DNA from: Pollenia angustigena
Taxonomy: Eukaryota; Arthropoda; Insecta; Diptera; Polleniidae
Assembly (NCBI GenBank): GCA_930367215.1
Contig: OV884058.1
Span: 110,135,802-110,199,801 of the forward strand
Length of the DNA: 64,000 nucleotides
Reading direction: 5' to 3'
Shown: one piece after another, positions 22,592 to 34,800 of the stretch
Layout of the letters: every line of letters starts with the position of its first letter
Numbering within the stretch: position 1 is the stretch's first letter
Notes under the pieces: model-generated
What the model was told of the DNA's origin: nothing
The model's database searches: none
The model's input: only the letters and a program-made list of their open reading frames with translations
Position numbers and translations under genes: made by a program

Positions 22592-24200
22592 TTCTGTTTT
22601 ACAAAAAAATTTTGTTATTTTCAATGATTTATGTTGTCCTTGTTATTTGCTTCTAGTAAATTTTAATCTACTTGTGTAAGCATAGACCGACGTATCCTTT
22701 TGTGTTATTGTATTTTAAACTTTTGTTGACACCACACACTCTTAAACACGAATCTTTTTTTGGTATTTTATGTTAAATGAGATTTGAAATGGTTAACCTG
22801 CTGATGATGATGACGATAACCACCACCGCCACCAACAATAACTAAAATTTACAAACGAGCTTTTCGGCTGCTTACTGCCCGCTACACACAATTTTTCTTG
22901 TGATACCTTAGTGAGCACTAAGGCCACACTTTAAAAAATTTCACTTTTAATTAATCGAATTTTTCGATCAAATTTCTTAAATTTTTCACACAAATTTTAA
23001 TTTTTTAAAAACTACTAATATTTGTTTTTTGCATTTTCAGTGCTTTTTTCTAAGATTAATGGCATTTAAATATAGAATTAATGATAAAATTTAGCTAAAA
23101 TGGAAAAAATCTCTAATTGCTGAGAAAAAGTAAAATATTTTTCTTCGTTTGGGGTACAGCGTTGCAAAAAGACGTATCATAAACAGTTGTAAAAACTTCC
23201 AACCAATGTTAGTTTTTATTTTGTACTTGGCAGCGCTCTACAACGAGTCTCGCTAATTAGTTGTATAATGTGGCAATATTTAACTTAGCGGCCACGGCTA
23301 CCAGATTTGACAATTTTTGGGTCCGAAAAAGGCTTTTTGACGATGTATGTCCTAGATATGACTACATATTTTGTATTAACCCTTTCGGTACTTCTTTTTT
23401 GTTTTTGATTAAAAATTTTTTTTTTTTCGATTTTATAACTATTAAACCTTATGGTATTAACTATCAATAATAATTTTTTTTAAATTTTGTAGCAAAAGTG
23501 GTTTTTGAGCATCATGCCATATGGCAAAGAATGTATATAAAGGAAAAAAATAAATAATTTTAATTAAAATTTTTTAATGTAATTTCAAAAATTTTATAAC
23601 CAGAAAGATTTATAGAAGATTTATTTTATCAAAAAAAAAAATTAAAATGCGTTTTCTTTATAAAATAAAGCTATTATTCTACAATCAGAAAGAAAAATGA
23701 ATTAAAAAACACGATTATTTATTTTATATGTATATATATATATGTATATTTCTATATTATTAAATTTTTCCTCTGAATAAAATCTATGCCAAATGGCATA
23801 GTATATTTTTGAAAAATCGGACACCTTCTTTGAACAACACTAAGAATCTAACTTTTTCTCAACTTATTAAGGCAATGATAATCTGCTTAAAACCGTATGG
23901 AAAGTTATAAAATAACATTATTTTCGTAACAATATTTACAAAATTACAAAGTGACCTTTTTTCGTAAAATACAAATCTCAAAAGGCACGTTTGCTTTCTG
24001 GCCCATCAGAATGCATTGGGTGTACCAATCAAAATATTTTATTTTTCAATTTCTATAAAAAGCATTAAATAAAAATACAAAATTATCAAAAAAATTAATT
24101 TCTAACTGTTTTGTCCCAAACAGGGGCTTGCAAAAAGCACCATGCCTTATCTTTTAACACAAGCTGTCAAAATCAATTATCAGTTACAAAAAAGGAAAAA
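22592..24200. other. Cdc27 upstream region; no further gene seen
   Basis: The first 400 bp should hold the Cdc27 5' UTR and promoter. CACCACCGCCACC at about 22820 is the only GC-rich patch. From 23200 to 24150 the sequence is AT-rich with repeated ATGCCATATGGC or TGCCAAATGGCA motifs (23515, 23788). No convincing coding similarity. Confidence 0.45.
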
Positions 24201-24211
24201 TTTTAAACTTA

Positions 24212-24370
24212 AGCTTCGTACAGACGATGGTCAGATCTTACAATATTGTAAGCAGGCGTTGCCAACAGCAAAATTTTTCTGACAATGGTCCATTGTCAGA
24301 TGCATTAATTTTGCACATCTGCAAATACAAATGAGCTATTGTAAGATCTGACCATCGTCTGTACGAAGCT
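24212..24370. mobile_element. 159-bp MITE with 34-bp TIRs
   Basis: TIRs begin AGCTTCGTACAGACGATGG and end with the complement; the arms extend through GTCAGATCTTACAAT. A TTA trinucleotide flanks both sides (24209-24211, 24371-24373), consistent with a PIF/Harbinger-type insertion. Confidence 0.75.
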
Positions 24371-24528
24371 TTAAAACATAAAATTTATATACAAAATTTA
24401 CAAATTAATATTAAAAAAATAATTAAAAATAAATTGGTTGCCAAAGAAAATGTAAGTATTTATTTACATACAAATTCATGTTTTGTGATTAGACATACGT
24501 TTACTCTACTCTGAAAAAAATTTTAAAC

Positions 24529-24958
24529 ATCCCTGCAAATAAAATTGGACCACCTGACCCATTTTGATAAAATGGACTACTTCATGGACTAGTCCGATGT
24601 AATGCAAGCATGGACCATGCCATTGTTAAAAAGTGTTTGTAGTGAGACGACATGTCTTCGTTTTTTAACGACATGCTTTCGTGTTTAAACGACTTCAAAA
24701 CTAATCCTCTTGAGTATACCATGGAGTAGTTTTAAAACTACTCCTTACTGGTCCAAAGGTGGGTTATATACCATGGAGTAGTTTTAAAACTACTCCTTAG
24801 TGGCCCAAAGGTGGGTTATATGGTCCTCTCCTAGGACATCGTAATGTTAAATAGACCAGGTTTTTTCCATACGTTTGGGTTACTTGTGGACTAGTCCTGG
24901 TCCCTTGTGGACTACTCTTTACACGCGTGTTTGGACTGGTCCTATTATTTGCAGGGAT
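24529..24958. mobile_element. 430-bp MITE with internal palindromic tandem repeat
   Basis: TIRs ATCCCTGCAAATAA / TTATTTGCAGGGAT. Inside are two copies of a 52-bp unit (24715-24766, 24767-24818), each with the perfect palindrome GAGTAGTTTTAAAACTACTC. Confidence 0.7.
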
Positions 24959-25146
24959 AGAACATTTCTGTGACGTCATTCTGCCGACGTTATTGCTTAT
25001 GTTTACAAAAACAAATTGCGCGTATAGACGTAGGGTTAGTAAAATTTGATATTTTTGATGAGCTTATTCGAAACGTTTGTTTATATGATTGGCAGTAATT
25101 TTCCTATTTTTGTGTTCAGAATACAAAATACGGTCTGTTATACTCG

Positions 25147-25256
25147 TCAAGTCTTGAGTTGTTGGGAGAGTGGGAAAAAATGGCATTCTCTTTTCCCTTC
25201 TCTCCTAAAGGCTCAAGACTTCACAAATCAAACTTGACGTGAGTGAACCGGCACTT
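25147..25256. mobile_element. hairpin MITE with AAGTGCCGGTTCAC end, copy 2
   Basis: Reverse orientation relative to 8178. Inverted parts GTCAAGTCTTGAG / CTCAAGACTTCAC around TGGCATTCTC; ends GTGAACCGGCACTTA. Confidence 0.6.
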
Positions 25257-26213
25257 ACATTGACTCTACGTCTCCACCTAATATGAAATCCAGTTAAAAC
25301 ATGATGTTAAGATTTGCTGTGTAAACGCTATTTGCCTAGTGTGGCGTACACGTTGTTAGAGTTATAACTTTTTTTTTAAGTAGCTGTAGTGTACTTTTTT
25401 AAGGCTTGTTTAAAATACAAAATAATATAATAAATAATAATAAGTTTATTTTGTACTTAAATTTTTATTTTTTAATATTGAAATATTCACGTTCATATTT
25501 ATTTTTACAAACATCAAAGTGTATTATGTACAGTTTACAACCATTTTGACAAGTTAAATAAAAATGGCGAAAAGCAAATACAAAGCTTCAGGTTATCAAA
25601 CACAAACGACAATTTATGTTAAAAAGAACCACTACATGAAAACTTTGAGCGACATACACTCAATTTACATGATGAATTTTATGACGTCCAATTTTAGCCG
25701 TCATTTTTTGTTTGGTAGCAAGCGGTGAAGAGAAGAAAGAGGAAGAGAAAACAGAAATCATGTCTACACATAGGTACATTTTAATTAAAGTTATGTTAAA
25801 GTTAGTCATTTTCTGTAAGATGACGAACGCAAGTGACGTTTGTTGCGTTAAGTACCCCATTCATATACAATATTATTGTATATGGGCATTTCCATGTCAT
25901 CGTACGTGACAGTTGTACGCTTTCAGAGAGATAGAAATTTTGCAAAAATAGTTTTAACTGGAAATTTTTTTTATCGGTATGTTTAATTTAGAGGGCACTA
26001 TATATGAAAAAAAATTATTAAATTCGGATTCCTGTTGTCAAAAATATCGAGTAAAATAAGTACATGTAGTAGGTGACATAAAACGGAAGTGATTTTGGGG
26101 TGAATGTAAAATGATACGAAGATCTGCAAATTTTGGGAGGTTTTTCTTCTTTTTTTAATGTATTACATTAAGCGACATATTTTTTCTTTTATAATCCACA
26201 ATTGAAAAAAAAA

Positions 26214-26353
26214 TTTTGGATGCTTTTATAATGAACAAAATGTAATATCGTTTGTGACATACCGTACGTAACAGATTTTTCTCTTTTGGATGCATTTATA
26301 ATGAACAAAATGTAATATCGTTTGTGACATACCGTACGTAACAGATTTTTCTC
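26214..26353 (+). repeat. 70-bp tandem duplication
   Basis: Two nearly identical 70-bp units (26214-26283, 26284-26353) starting TTTTGGATGC and ending TTTTTCTC. One base differs (TGCTTTT/TGCATTT). Each contains CCGTACGTAACAG. Confidence 0.9.
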
Positions 26354-26414
26354 TTATAGTATGAAAGACATGAAATATATTTTTTGTAAATATATGTTTA
26401 TAAAAACCTTAAAA

Positions 26415-28067
26415 CAAACAAGTAAGAAAGTATAGTCAGTCAAGCCCGACCATATGATACCCCTACACTATAATCTTAAAAAAAATTTTTTTTGAGAGTA
26501 TCCTATTTGGGACTCGTGGACAATCAAGATCGCAAGAACAGACTTATGCTTTGAGGTTAAGAATTATATAAAAGTTATTTCTGACGAATATTATTTAGTT
26601 ATCTCCATCTATATGAGATTTGTTTGCTCCTAGCCGGTTTAAGGAAGGGGGTTTATATGGGACTTATGGTTAATTTCGGACCTACTCGCAACATTTTGTC
26701 ATGACATAGTACCTATCGAAAAGTCATTGGCGCCAATTTTTATGTGAATACCAACATTTATAAGAAAGTTATGACATTAAAAGCTATTTTCGGGGGTATT
26801 ACTTGTATGGGAGCTATGGTCAAATATGGACCGAATTCACAAAAAATTTTGTAAGATGATTTTGGTTGTAATAAAATAAGGTTTGACCAAATTTAAACTA
26901 AATACCAACATAATATGATGGTGCATTGAGTTGAATTTTAGTACTTACAATATCGTACGTGACGAGCTTTAAAAGCTTATACAATTTTTATTATATCAAT
27001 TTAAAAAAAAATTCCGATCAATATTCTTTGAACTTTTATTTTGCAACACCTAAGACTGATCAATTTCAAATTATGTTTTCGCACCACGTACGTGACATTA
27101 GAATAGCGAAAAAAAAACACAAAAATATACCGCTAATCGAACTATATATTTTGGCTTTCTTCATGGATCTTGTTAATTGCTGTTGTAACAGTAATTTTAA
27201 AGCATAATTGCAGTTACTAAAAATGAATCAAAGAGAAAGTCAGTTTTAACTTTTATTTTTTGCTTTTTAAAAATTGTAATAAGCTATAAGTACCCCGGCA
27301 TAATAAAGTTTGGGTGCTTTTTTCCCTTCTACCATATTTGAAATAAAGTTTCAAGCGTTTTAATTTTTTGAGTCGTGGTTGACATTCCCATGGAAATGCC
27401 CATATGTAATTCGCCATATTATTTCTACATTTTACCCTTCTTTTGACAGAATTTTTGTATTGACGACCTAGGAATGTGTGCCAATTTTAGAAACATTTTA
27501 TTTTAACGTTCTTAAGATATAAATATATGTATTTTGTGCCACGCCCACTTCTCCAATCCCGTCCACGTTTTACCAGTTGTCCTGCTTTGGCATCTGATCC
27601 TGCTACGATTCTTGAGATATACAGAAATCTATTATTTATTTTTATTTGACAAGCCACTTCCACTTCTCCAATCCCGCCCATTATATAAGACGGGTTGTTC
27701 ATTGGTAACCAAGATGTTCGTACCTAATTTGGAATCTTTAGCTTTTGCTGTTATATAAACACGTATCAGGGGGTTTTAGGGGGTAAAATTTGAAGCAGTC
27801 GTGGTGTTTTTGGTCATATCTCAGCCATTTGTGGACCGATCAAACAAACTATTCGGGACTAGATGTGATGTAAATATATAACAACATAGTCCTCATCATA
27901 AATGGGGCCTTCGGGAAACACGGGCAGACGGACATCGTTAAATAAACTTCGTTACTCACACTGACCCAAAATATACATATATAGTTTATAGGGTCTGTAT
28001 TGTAGAAATTACAAACGAAATGATCAACTTATATATATCATTTATACTTGTGGTGAAGGGTATAAAA
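26415..28067. mobile_element. long interspersed repeat, degenerate
   Basis: Left end AACAAGTAAGAAAGTATAG-like with TCAAGCCCGACCATATGATACC; right end CTTGTGGTGAAGGGTATAAA. Fragments with these ends also occur at 4060-4110 and 57690-57800. No coding domain was found, so the class is unknown. Part of the interior (25.9-27.1 kb) carries CGTACGT motifs. Confidence 0.45.
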
Positions 28068-28480
28068 ATTTATTTTTAGAATTCTAAAGCATATGGTATG
28101 AAAAAATCCACATTGTTAAAGGCTTTGGATCAAAAATTCTATCACATCGATATAATTTCACAATACGAAAAATTTAATAATTATATTCCAAGTGTATGAG
28201 CCGCCTTAGTCAATTTGACGAAAAAATCGTGAAAAATTTGTTGATTTTCAACAAATCTTATCTGGCAACTATGATTGTGGGTTTAATAATTTTTCTTTTC
28301 GTTTTTAATTTGCTTTAGCGGTTTTGTTGTGATCTTGTTTTTCACTAGAATAATGTTTGAAAGAGAATTATACATTATTTTTCCGTGTTGTGTTAGTTTT
28401 TTCTGCTAGATTTTGTAAAATTTTCAAAAATTAAAAAAAAATGTTTGGTTCTTAAAAGTAATAACGAAATTATTACAAAA

Positions 28481-28818
28481 ATGTTGCTAAAACTGTTTAT
28501 ATTTGGTTTAATACTCTTTGTATTAATTTATTGGTGAGTAAATATAAAAAAAATTCTTTAAATAAAATTGGGTGTTGTTTTTTTTCTATGAATATTAATT
28601 TGCGGTTTGTCAATAATGATTTATATTTGTGTGTTTTGGATTCGAGAGACTGTCTCCCAATTGATAAAATTTTAATTGTTTAACTTTTTAGGATTTTGCC
28701 TAAAGCGATTAGTTGGTTTTTAGTAAAGAAATTTAAAGTCAAAGTACGTATTGGACGTATTAATTTACCGTATTTGGCCTTGAAAAATGTGAACGTCAGC
28801 AAAAGTGGATTTTCGGTG
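28481..28818 (+). CDS. hob: hobbit exons 1-2 (membrane anchor)
   Basis: Exon 1 (28481-28533) and exon 2 (28692-28818) are separated by a 158-nt GT-AG intron that splits a Trp codon. The first 18 residues are a hydrophobic signal-anchor. They are followed by a basic stretch (VKKFKVKVRIGRINL) and the start of the first beta-groove strands. Homology of the first 60 residues to the family N terminus fixes the start codon. Confidence 0.88.
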
Positions 28819-31800
28819 GTAAGTTGAATTTTTTGTTATAATTTGGGTATGTATGTACCTAAATGGTTTATTTTATGCTTAAATTAAACTTATGCCAATT
28901 AGTCATAAATATGTACATATATCTTAAGGCGCAATACAATTTTATAAATACGATTATAGAGCACCCACGATAAAGTATGACGAGCCAAGTTCACAAAAAT
29001 TATGTAAATCATGTAAATTTTATTTATCCGTAGTAGTAAATGTATTTTTTAATTAAGGGATCTGCAATAAGGAATTACAACTTTCAAAAAGCAAATGAAA
29101 ATATTTCCGCATTTTGTGGTCAATTTTATTAACATTTACTACCTCAAAATCGATTTTAAAATCGATTTCAAAATCGTTTAAGATTCATTTGCAAACTTAT
29201 ACCTAATATCACAAAGGGGAATTACCAGCAATTTTTTTTTGGCAAACAACTAGAGATATTGAACTGAGATTTTTACAGTGGGTAGATATGACTACTTTTT
29301 ATATACATATTTCGTGTAAAAAGTGAAAATGTGTAAATTTTTAGATGGCTTTTAGAGGAACAATGACATGTACATTTCACATATTAAAATTGTATTCTTG
29401 TATATACAGTCAGGCCTGTCACATCAATTAATTCCGATCGAAAGTGGAAGTGATTTCGTATCTTGCTTCACATAAAACGAAATCAATTTTGATCGGAATT
29501 ATTTCAAAGTATTATGCCAATAGTTCCTGATCGGTGCCGACTGTTTATTTGCTAAGTTACTATTAAGTTAGTTTTAGAAAACAAATGTTTGCATGTCGTT
29601 AATGTCAGAAAGATGCAGAGATATTTCCTTGTAATTTCATTTTTGATAGGATAAATTACATACTTTTTGTTTTTTCACTCTACTTATAACTAGATTTAAA
29701 TATCGCTCACACACTGGTCTGTTTGAATCTAAGCGTATTTCCACAGGAATGCCATGTCTTAATTCACCTGTTGCCTTTCTATAATATGTTGATGTTCATG
29801 AAGCTGACTTTCAGTGTTTGGTTCGGTACGATATGTTTAGGACTGTTTTGTTCACTGTCCATTGATGACTTTAATTTCTGAAGAACAAGAGCCCTTATAT
29901 TAATGTTGGCAGTATACCAAGGGTACTAATAGATAAATACGTAAAACTACAACGTTACTTTGGAAAAGTGCATAAGCATACCTACAGACGTATGTACGCA
30001 CAAAAGAAAAAGTTTTATTGTGTATGCCCATAATTTATCGATTTAATTTAGATTAAAATTAAAAATTGCCAACATTTTGATAAAAATAAAAAAAATCGAT
30101 TTTAAAAGCCCAATAATCGATTTCAGTATAAAATCGCATGCGTAAATTCGATTGCAAAAAGTCGATTTTTTTTATCACAAAATCGATTTTCAATTCGAAT
30201 GTTTTAAAAAACATTTTTCTCCATTCATTGACATTTTCGTACTAAATTATGGGCCCTCACCACAATGCTGCAATTTTTGATATTTTAATGGGGGAAAAAA
30301 TAGTACTTAAATAGGAAATACGGGAAATTTAATCAGCCCAATTATAAAAAAAATTCCCCGGGAGTTTTTTCCCTTTTCCCATTTTTCATAATTAAATTCT
30401 ATTGTAAAAATTGGAAAAGGGAAAAAACTCCCGGGGAATTTTTTTTCATAATTGGGCTGAATATCTTTCTTCAGCTTTTTGCTTCTACAACTGGTATTTT
30501 TTAAATTATGGTTAATATTAAACCTTTAAACATAAGATTCAACATGCAATGTCATGAGTGGATACGAATCTATAAGGGAACTTGTTGGTACTTTTTTGTT
30601 CTTTAACTGGTACTTTTTGAATTTCCGTTAGTATAGGACCTAGAAACATAAAATTCAAGATGCAATGTCCTGGGTGGATGAGAATATATAAGAGTGAACT
30701 TTTTGGTACTTTTTTAGTCTTTGATTGGTACTTTTTGAATTTCCGTTGGTATCAGACCTAGAAAGATAAAATTAAGCATGCAAGGTCCTGAGTGAATGAG
30801 AATCTGTAAGGGGGCTTTTTGGTACTTTTGTGTTCTTTAACTGGTACTTTTTGAATATCCGTTATTATTGGACCTAGAAACATAAAATTCAACATGTACT
30901 GTCCTGAGTAGATAAGAATCTATGAGGGAACTTTTTGGTACTTTTTTGTTCTTTAACTGGTGCTTTTTGAATTTCCTTTAGTATTGGACCTAGAAACATA
31001 AAATTATTGGTGCAATGTCCTGAGTGGATAAGAATCTATAAGAGGGAAGTTTTTGGTACTTTTTTGTTCATTAACTGTCATTGTCATTCTAACATTAAAT
31101 TAATTTTGGTGCTACTTACTGCCTGACGCTAACGAAGTAGCGGGTCAAATGCTAGTATAAAATAAGTATTTCAAATCATTTATAATATGTGTACATACAT
31201 AACCTTTATTAAGTTTTTATTTTAAATTAGTTTGTTAATAATAAATGTACATGAAAGTAGTCGGTTATATTTTTTTGCTTTTAGGGATTTCTGTAATGCC
31301 TTCCTTGTCTCTGCATTTTCTCAGTGCCAAATATCGATAATATCAGATGGATTATTTTCACTCCAAGCAAAATCTTTACAAATACCAACCATTTTATAAT
31401 TTTTCCTTTACTTTCGTATATCGATGGCTTAATATAAAAAAGGCGTAACTCGATTTTTTGTTCAAAGGGGAAGATAAAAATACTTATGAAATCCCTAAAA
31501 TTTTAGATATAAAAAAGTTTGAATCGATTTTTAATTAAAATTTTAAAGCAAGCTGCATTTTGCATTTGTCTACTATAATAAACAAAAAAAAATTTTTTAA
31601 GAAAAATTGAGCTACGCCTTTTTTTATATTAAGCCATCGATATACACATTTACTAGCTTATTTCGAGGAAGAACAGATTTCTAATAAAGGGTGTTTTTGA
31701 CACAAGTTTAAATCTTAATAAAACAAGGAAGCATGTTTTTAATATCAATGAAACGGGATTTATTGGAAAGAAAATTTTATGAAATTTAAATATGATTTCT

Positions 31801-34800
31801 GCCATGTGGCCGCCACGGCTGGCGTGCAGAAGGCGCCAATTTTCAATGACTTTTCGCATTCATCATCTTTTTTCAAGACATATGGGCCAATGATTCCGCC
31901 AGCCCATAAAGCGCACCAAACAGTATTTTTTGTGGATGTTACGGTGTTTCGACTAAAACTTGTGGATTCTCCTCACTCCAAAAGCGACAATTCAGAAATG
32001 GGCTTCATCGCAAAATAAAATTTTAAAAGGAAATTCAAAATCAATTTGTGCTTTAGCCCATTTACCGAATTATTTTGATTAAAATTTTCAACAATTTGCG
32101 CGTTGCTCGATTCAAAATGAAATTTCAAAGCAAACTAAACAAAAAGCAACTATCAGCTGTTAATCTGTGTTCATACGGCTCTTGTCTTATTGACATGATT
32201 GCTACTTTATAGGCGAGAGGGACGAAGGGAAAAGAAACGAGTACACAGATGCATGTACTGTCTTTACGTTTTGCTTTCTTATTCGTTGTTTAATTTTGTT
32301 ATTGTTTTCAATATCAAAAAAGCACACAAGCATATGCACGACCAAGGCGAATTGACTAGATGGTGAGGTCAACTCTACAACTACAATGCTTCTGTGGTCG
32401 GGTTGTCAAAAATATTGCTAGTAAAAAACAGGTTTGTTTGCATAAAAAACTAGTTTGTATACAAACTTTGACAAGTCGACCACCGATAAAAACACCTTAT
32501 GTTGACTTGACCCCACCTTCAGGGCTGTCAGACTTGGGGATTTATCCCCAAAGTTGGGGGCTTTATGCGAGCAAAAAGGACAAAGAAAGTCATTTGGGGA
32601 TTGGGGATTTTTTGGGGATTTAAAAAAAAATTCGGGGATTTTTTGGGGATTTTACACTCTTTAAATATATTTTCCCTTTTATTATTTATGCTTATTTTTC
32701 TTTGTCTCGTATTAAAAATATGAAAAAAAGTAGCATAACTTTTGTCATACTCTTATCAACAACTTATACGGTGTAAAAGGTCCTTATTAAGATTACCATT
32801 TTAGTTAAAATGTAGTGTTAAAGGTACTTTATAAATTAATGTTATTTTTCCTTCAGGGTACAAACAAAATAAAATAATTTTTTCTACAAAAAATTTTTAT
32901 TTGGGGATTTTTGGGGATTTCTAATTAAAATTTTTCTTACTACTTTTACTTTTAAAAAAAAAAATTTTAAATTTGGTCAGAAAAAAAAACAAACAGAAAA
33001 ATATTTACTTATTAAGGTTTATTTTCTTTATTTGGGGATTTTTGGGGATATTTTTTTAATTTTTTGGGGACAAGGAAAAAAAGTACCTGGCAGCCCTGCC
33101 CACCTTCTAGTCAAATCGCCTTGCGCACGACTATACAAAATAAAAAACATGTCGTCAACATGACATGAACCATTTGAACGCCAATTCATGTTTAAAGAAG
33201 AAAAAGGAAGAATCTTGTCAATAAGACATGAGCCGTATGAACTCAGACCAAGGCGAATTAACTACAGGTGGTGTCGAAACGGCATCTGATTTTGACAGTT
33301 TGGGCTTATTTGTTTTGATTTGTTAGTGTTGTGCTAATAATAGTTGACATTTCGAGCTAATGGCACTAACAATGCAATGCAAAAAACGGTATGTTGTTTC
33401 TGTTGTTTTTGGATTGTTGTAGTTCCGACACCACCTGTAGTTGAATTCGCCTTGACTCAGACTTAAATGGGTGCTCAAATAAAGCAGTGATGCCAACTCA
33501 AAGTTGTGTTACTCTAAAACAACACCCTTTACAACAAATACATACAAAAAAATCAACGGTTGTAAGTTGTTCACATAATAGAGATAGTCTGTGTTCACTC
33601 TTTAGAACCTCATGTGTAAAAATTTTGTTGTTCATTATTCTGGAAGTTCATATAACTGGGTATTCATATAACCGAGCGTCTACTGTATTAGGGTGTTCAA
33701 TTAATCGGGTTTTATTTTTGTATGATTAAGCGATTAATCGATATTTGGCATTTTTAACTTATTCGATTAAACGAATACAATTGTAAAATTAATCGATAAT
33801 TCAAACAATTCTTAATCCAGAAATTTTATAAATTCCGAGATTTTTTCGATAATTTAAGGAAAAATTAGTATAATAAACATTTTTTTAAATAAAACTTGTC
33901 AACGTATCTCTTAATTGTTGCTTCACTTTCGAGCACTTAGATTTTTAAAGGGTCAAAATAACTTCCTCTGCTATGCTTCTGCAAATAATTTCCGCTAGAG
34001 AATCGATCGAAGTATCTTGTTTAAAATATTTTTTCATTGGACCACTTGTAGCCCCCTTTGATTTTGTTGGTGGAGCATCGTTTTCAAGTACTATGTTTTA
34101 GTCACTGTGTAGGTGGTAAATAAGTGAAGATGTCGAAGAACATTTACGTTAATACATTTTTGGACATCTGTAACATTTAGCGTTATTATTTATTTATTTT
34201 ATTATTAATATCAATACAAAGAAAGCCTCCAAGGCCAATTATTTATGTATTGTTGATAATTAAAAATTTCACAAGTATGCCACTTAAAAACTAAAAACTT
34301 TTAAAAATATAGAAATTTAGCTGTTATATATAGTATAGTATAGTATATATTAGATGTATCTTTCGTACAATATTTTTAAACCAAACTCATTCTTAAGAGA
34401 GAAACTCATGAACTATGTATTTTGTTAAAAAATACGGGCGTGTAATAGAAATCGAAATGAAGCGGATTTAAAATCGAGCAAATTTTAAAAACGACCCTGT
34501 AATGAAAGTTCATAGAAATATTTATCTACTTCATTCATTAAGTATCTAATATTTTTGCAAGAACAACACTTAAAACCTCGAAAAACTAGGGTCATTTTTT
34601 AAATAATTGAAAATAAATTATCGTTTGATTTCAATTTAACTTCATTTCGATTTCTAGAATTTATCAGATAAATTAATATAAATCTTTGAGTTAACATACC
34701 TACTTTTGTCGGTTTTTCTTTTGTGAAATGAATTATTAAATTGTGCTGAAAAAATGTAACAAAAATCTAAGCAAAATTACTCACTAAACATGACAGTTTT

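Noticed and set aside
34320..34350. TATAG-repeat as a promoter TATA cluster
   Set aside because: A simple TATAG microsatellite inside an intron element, with no transcript evidence.
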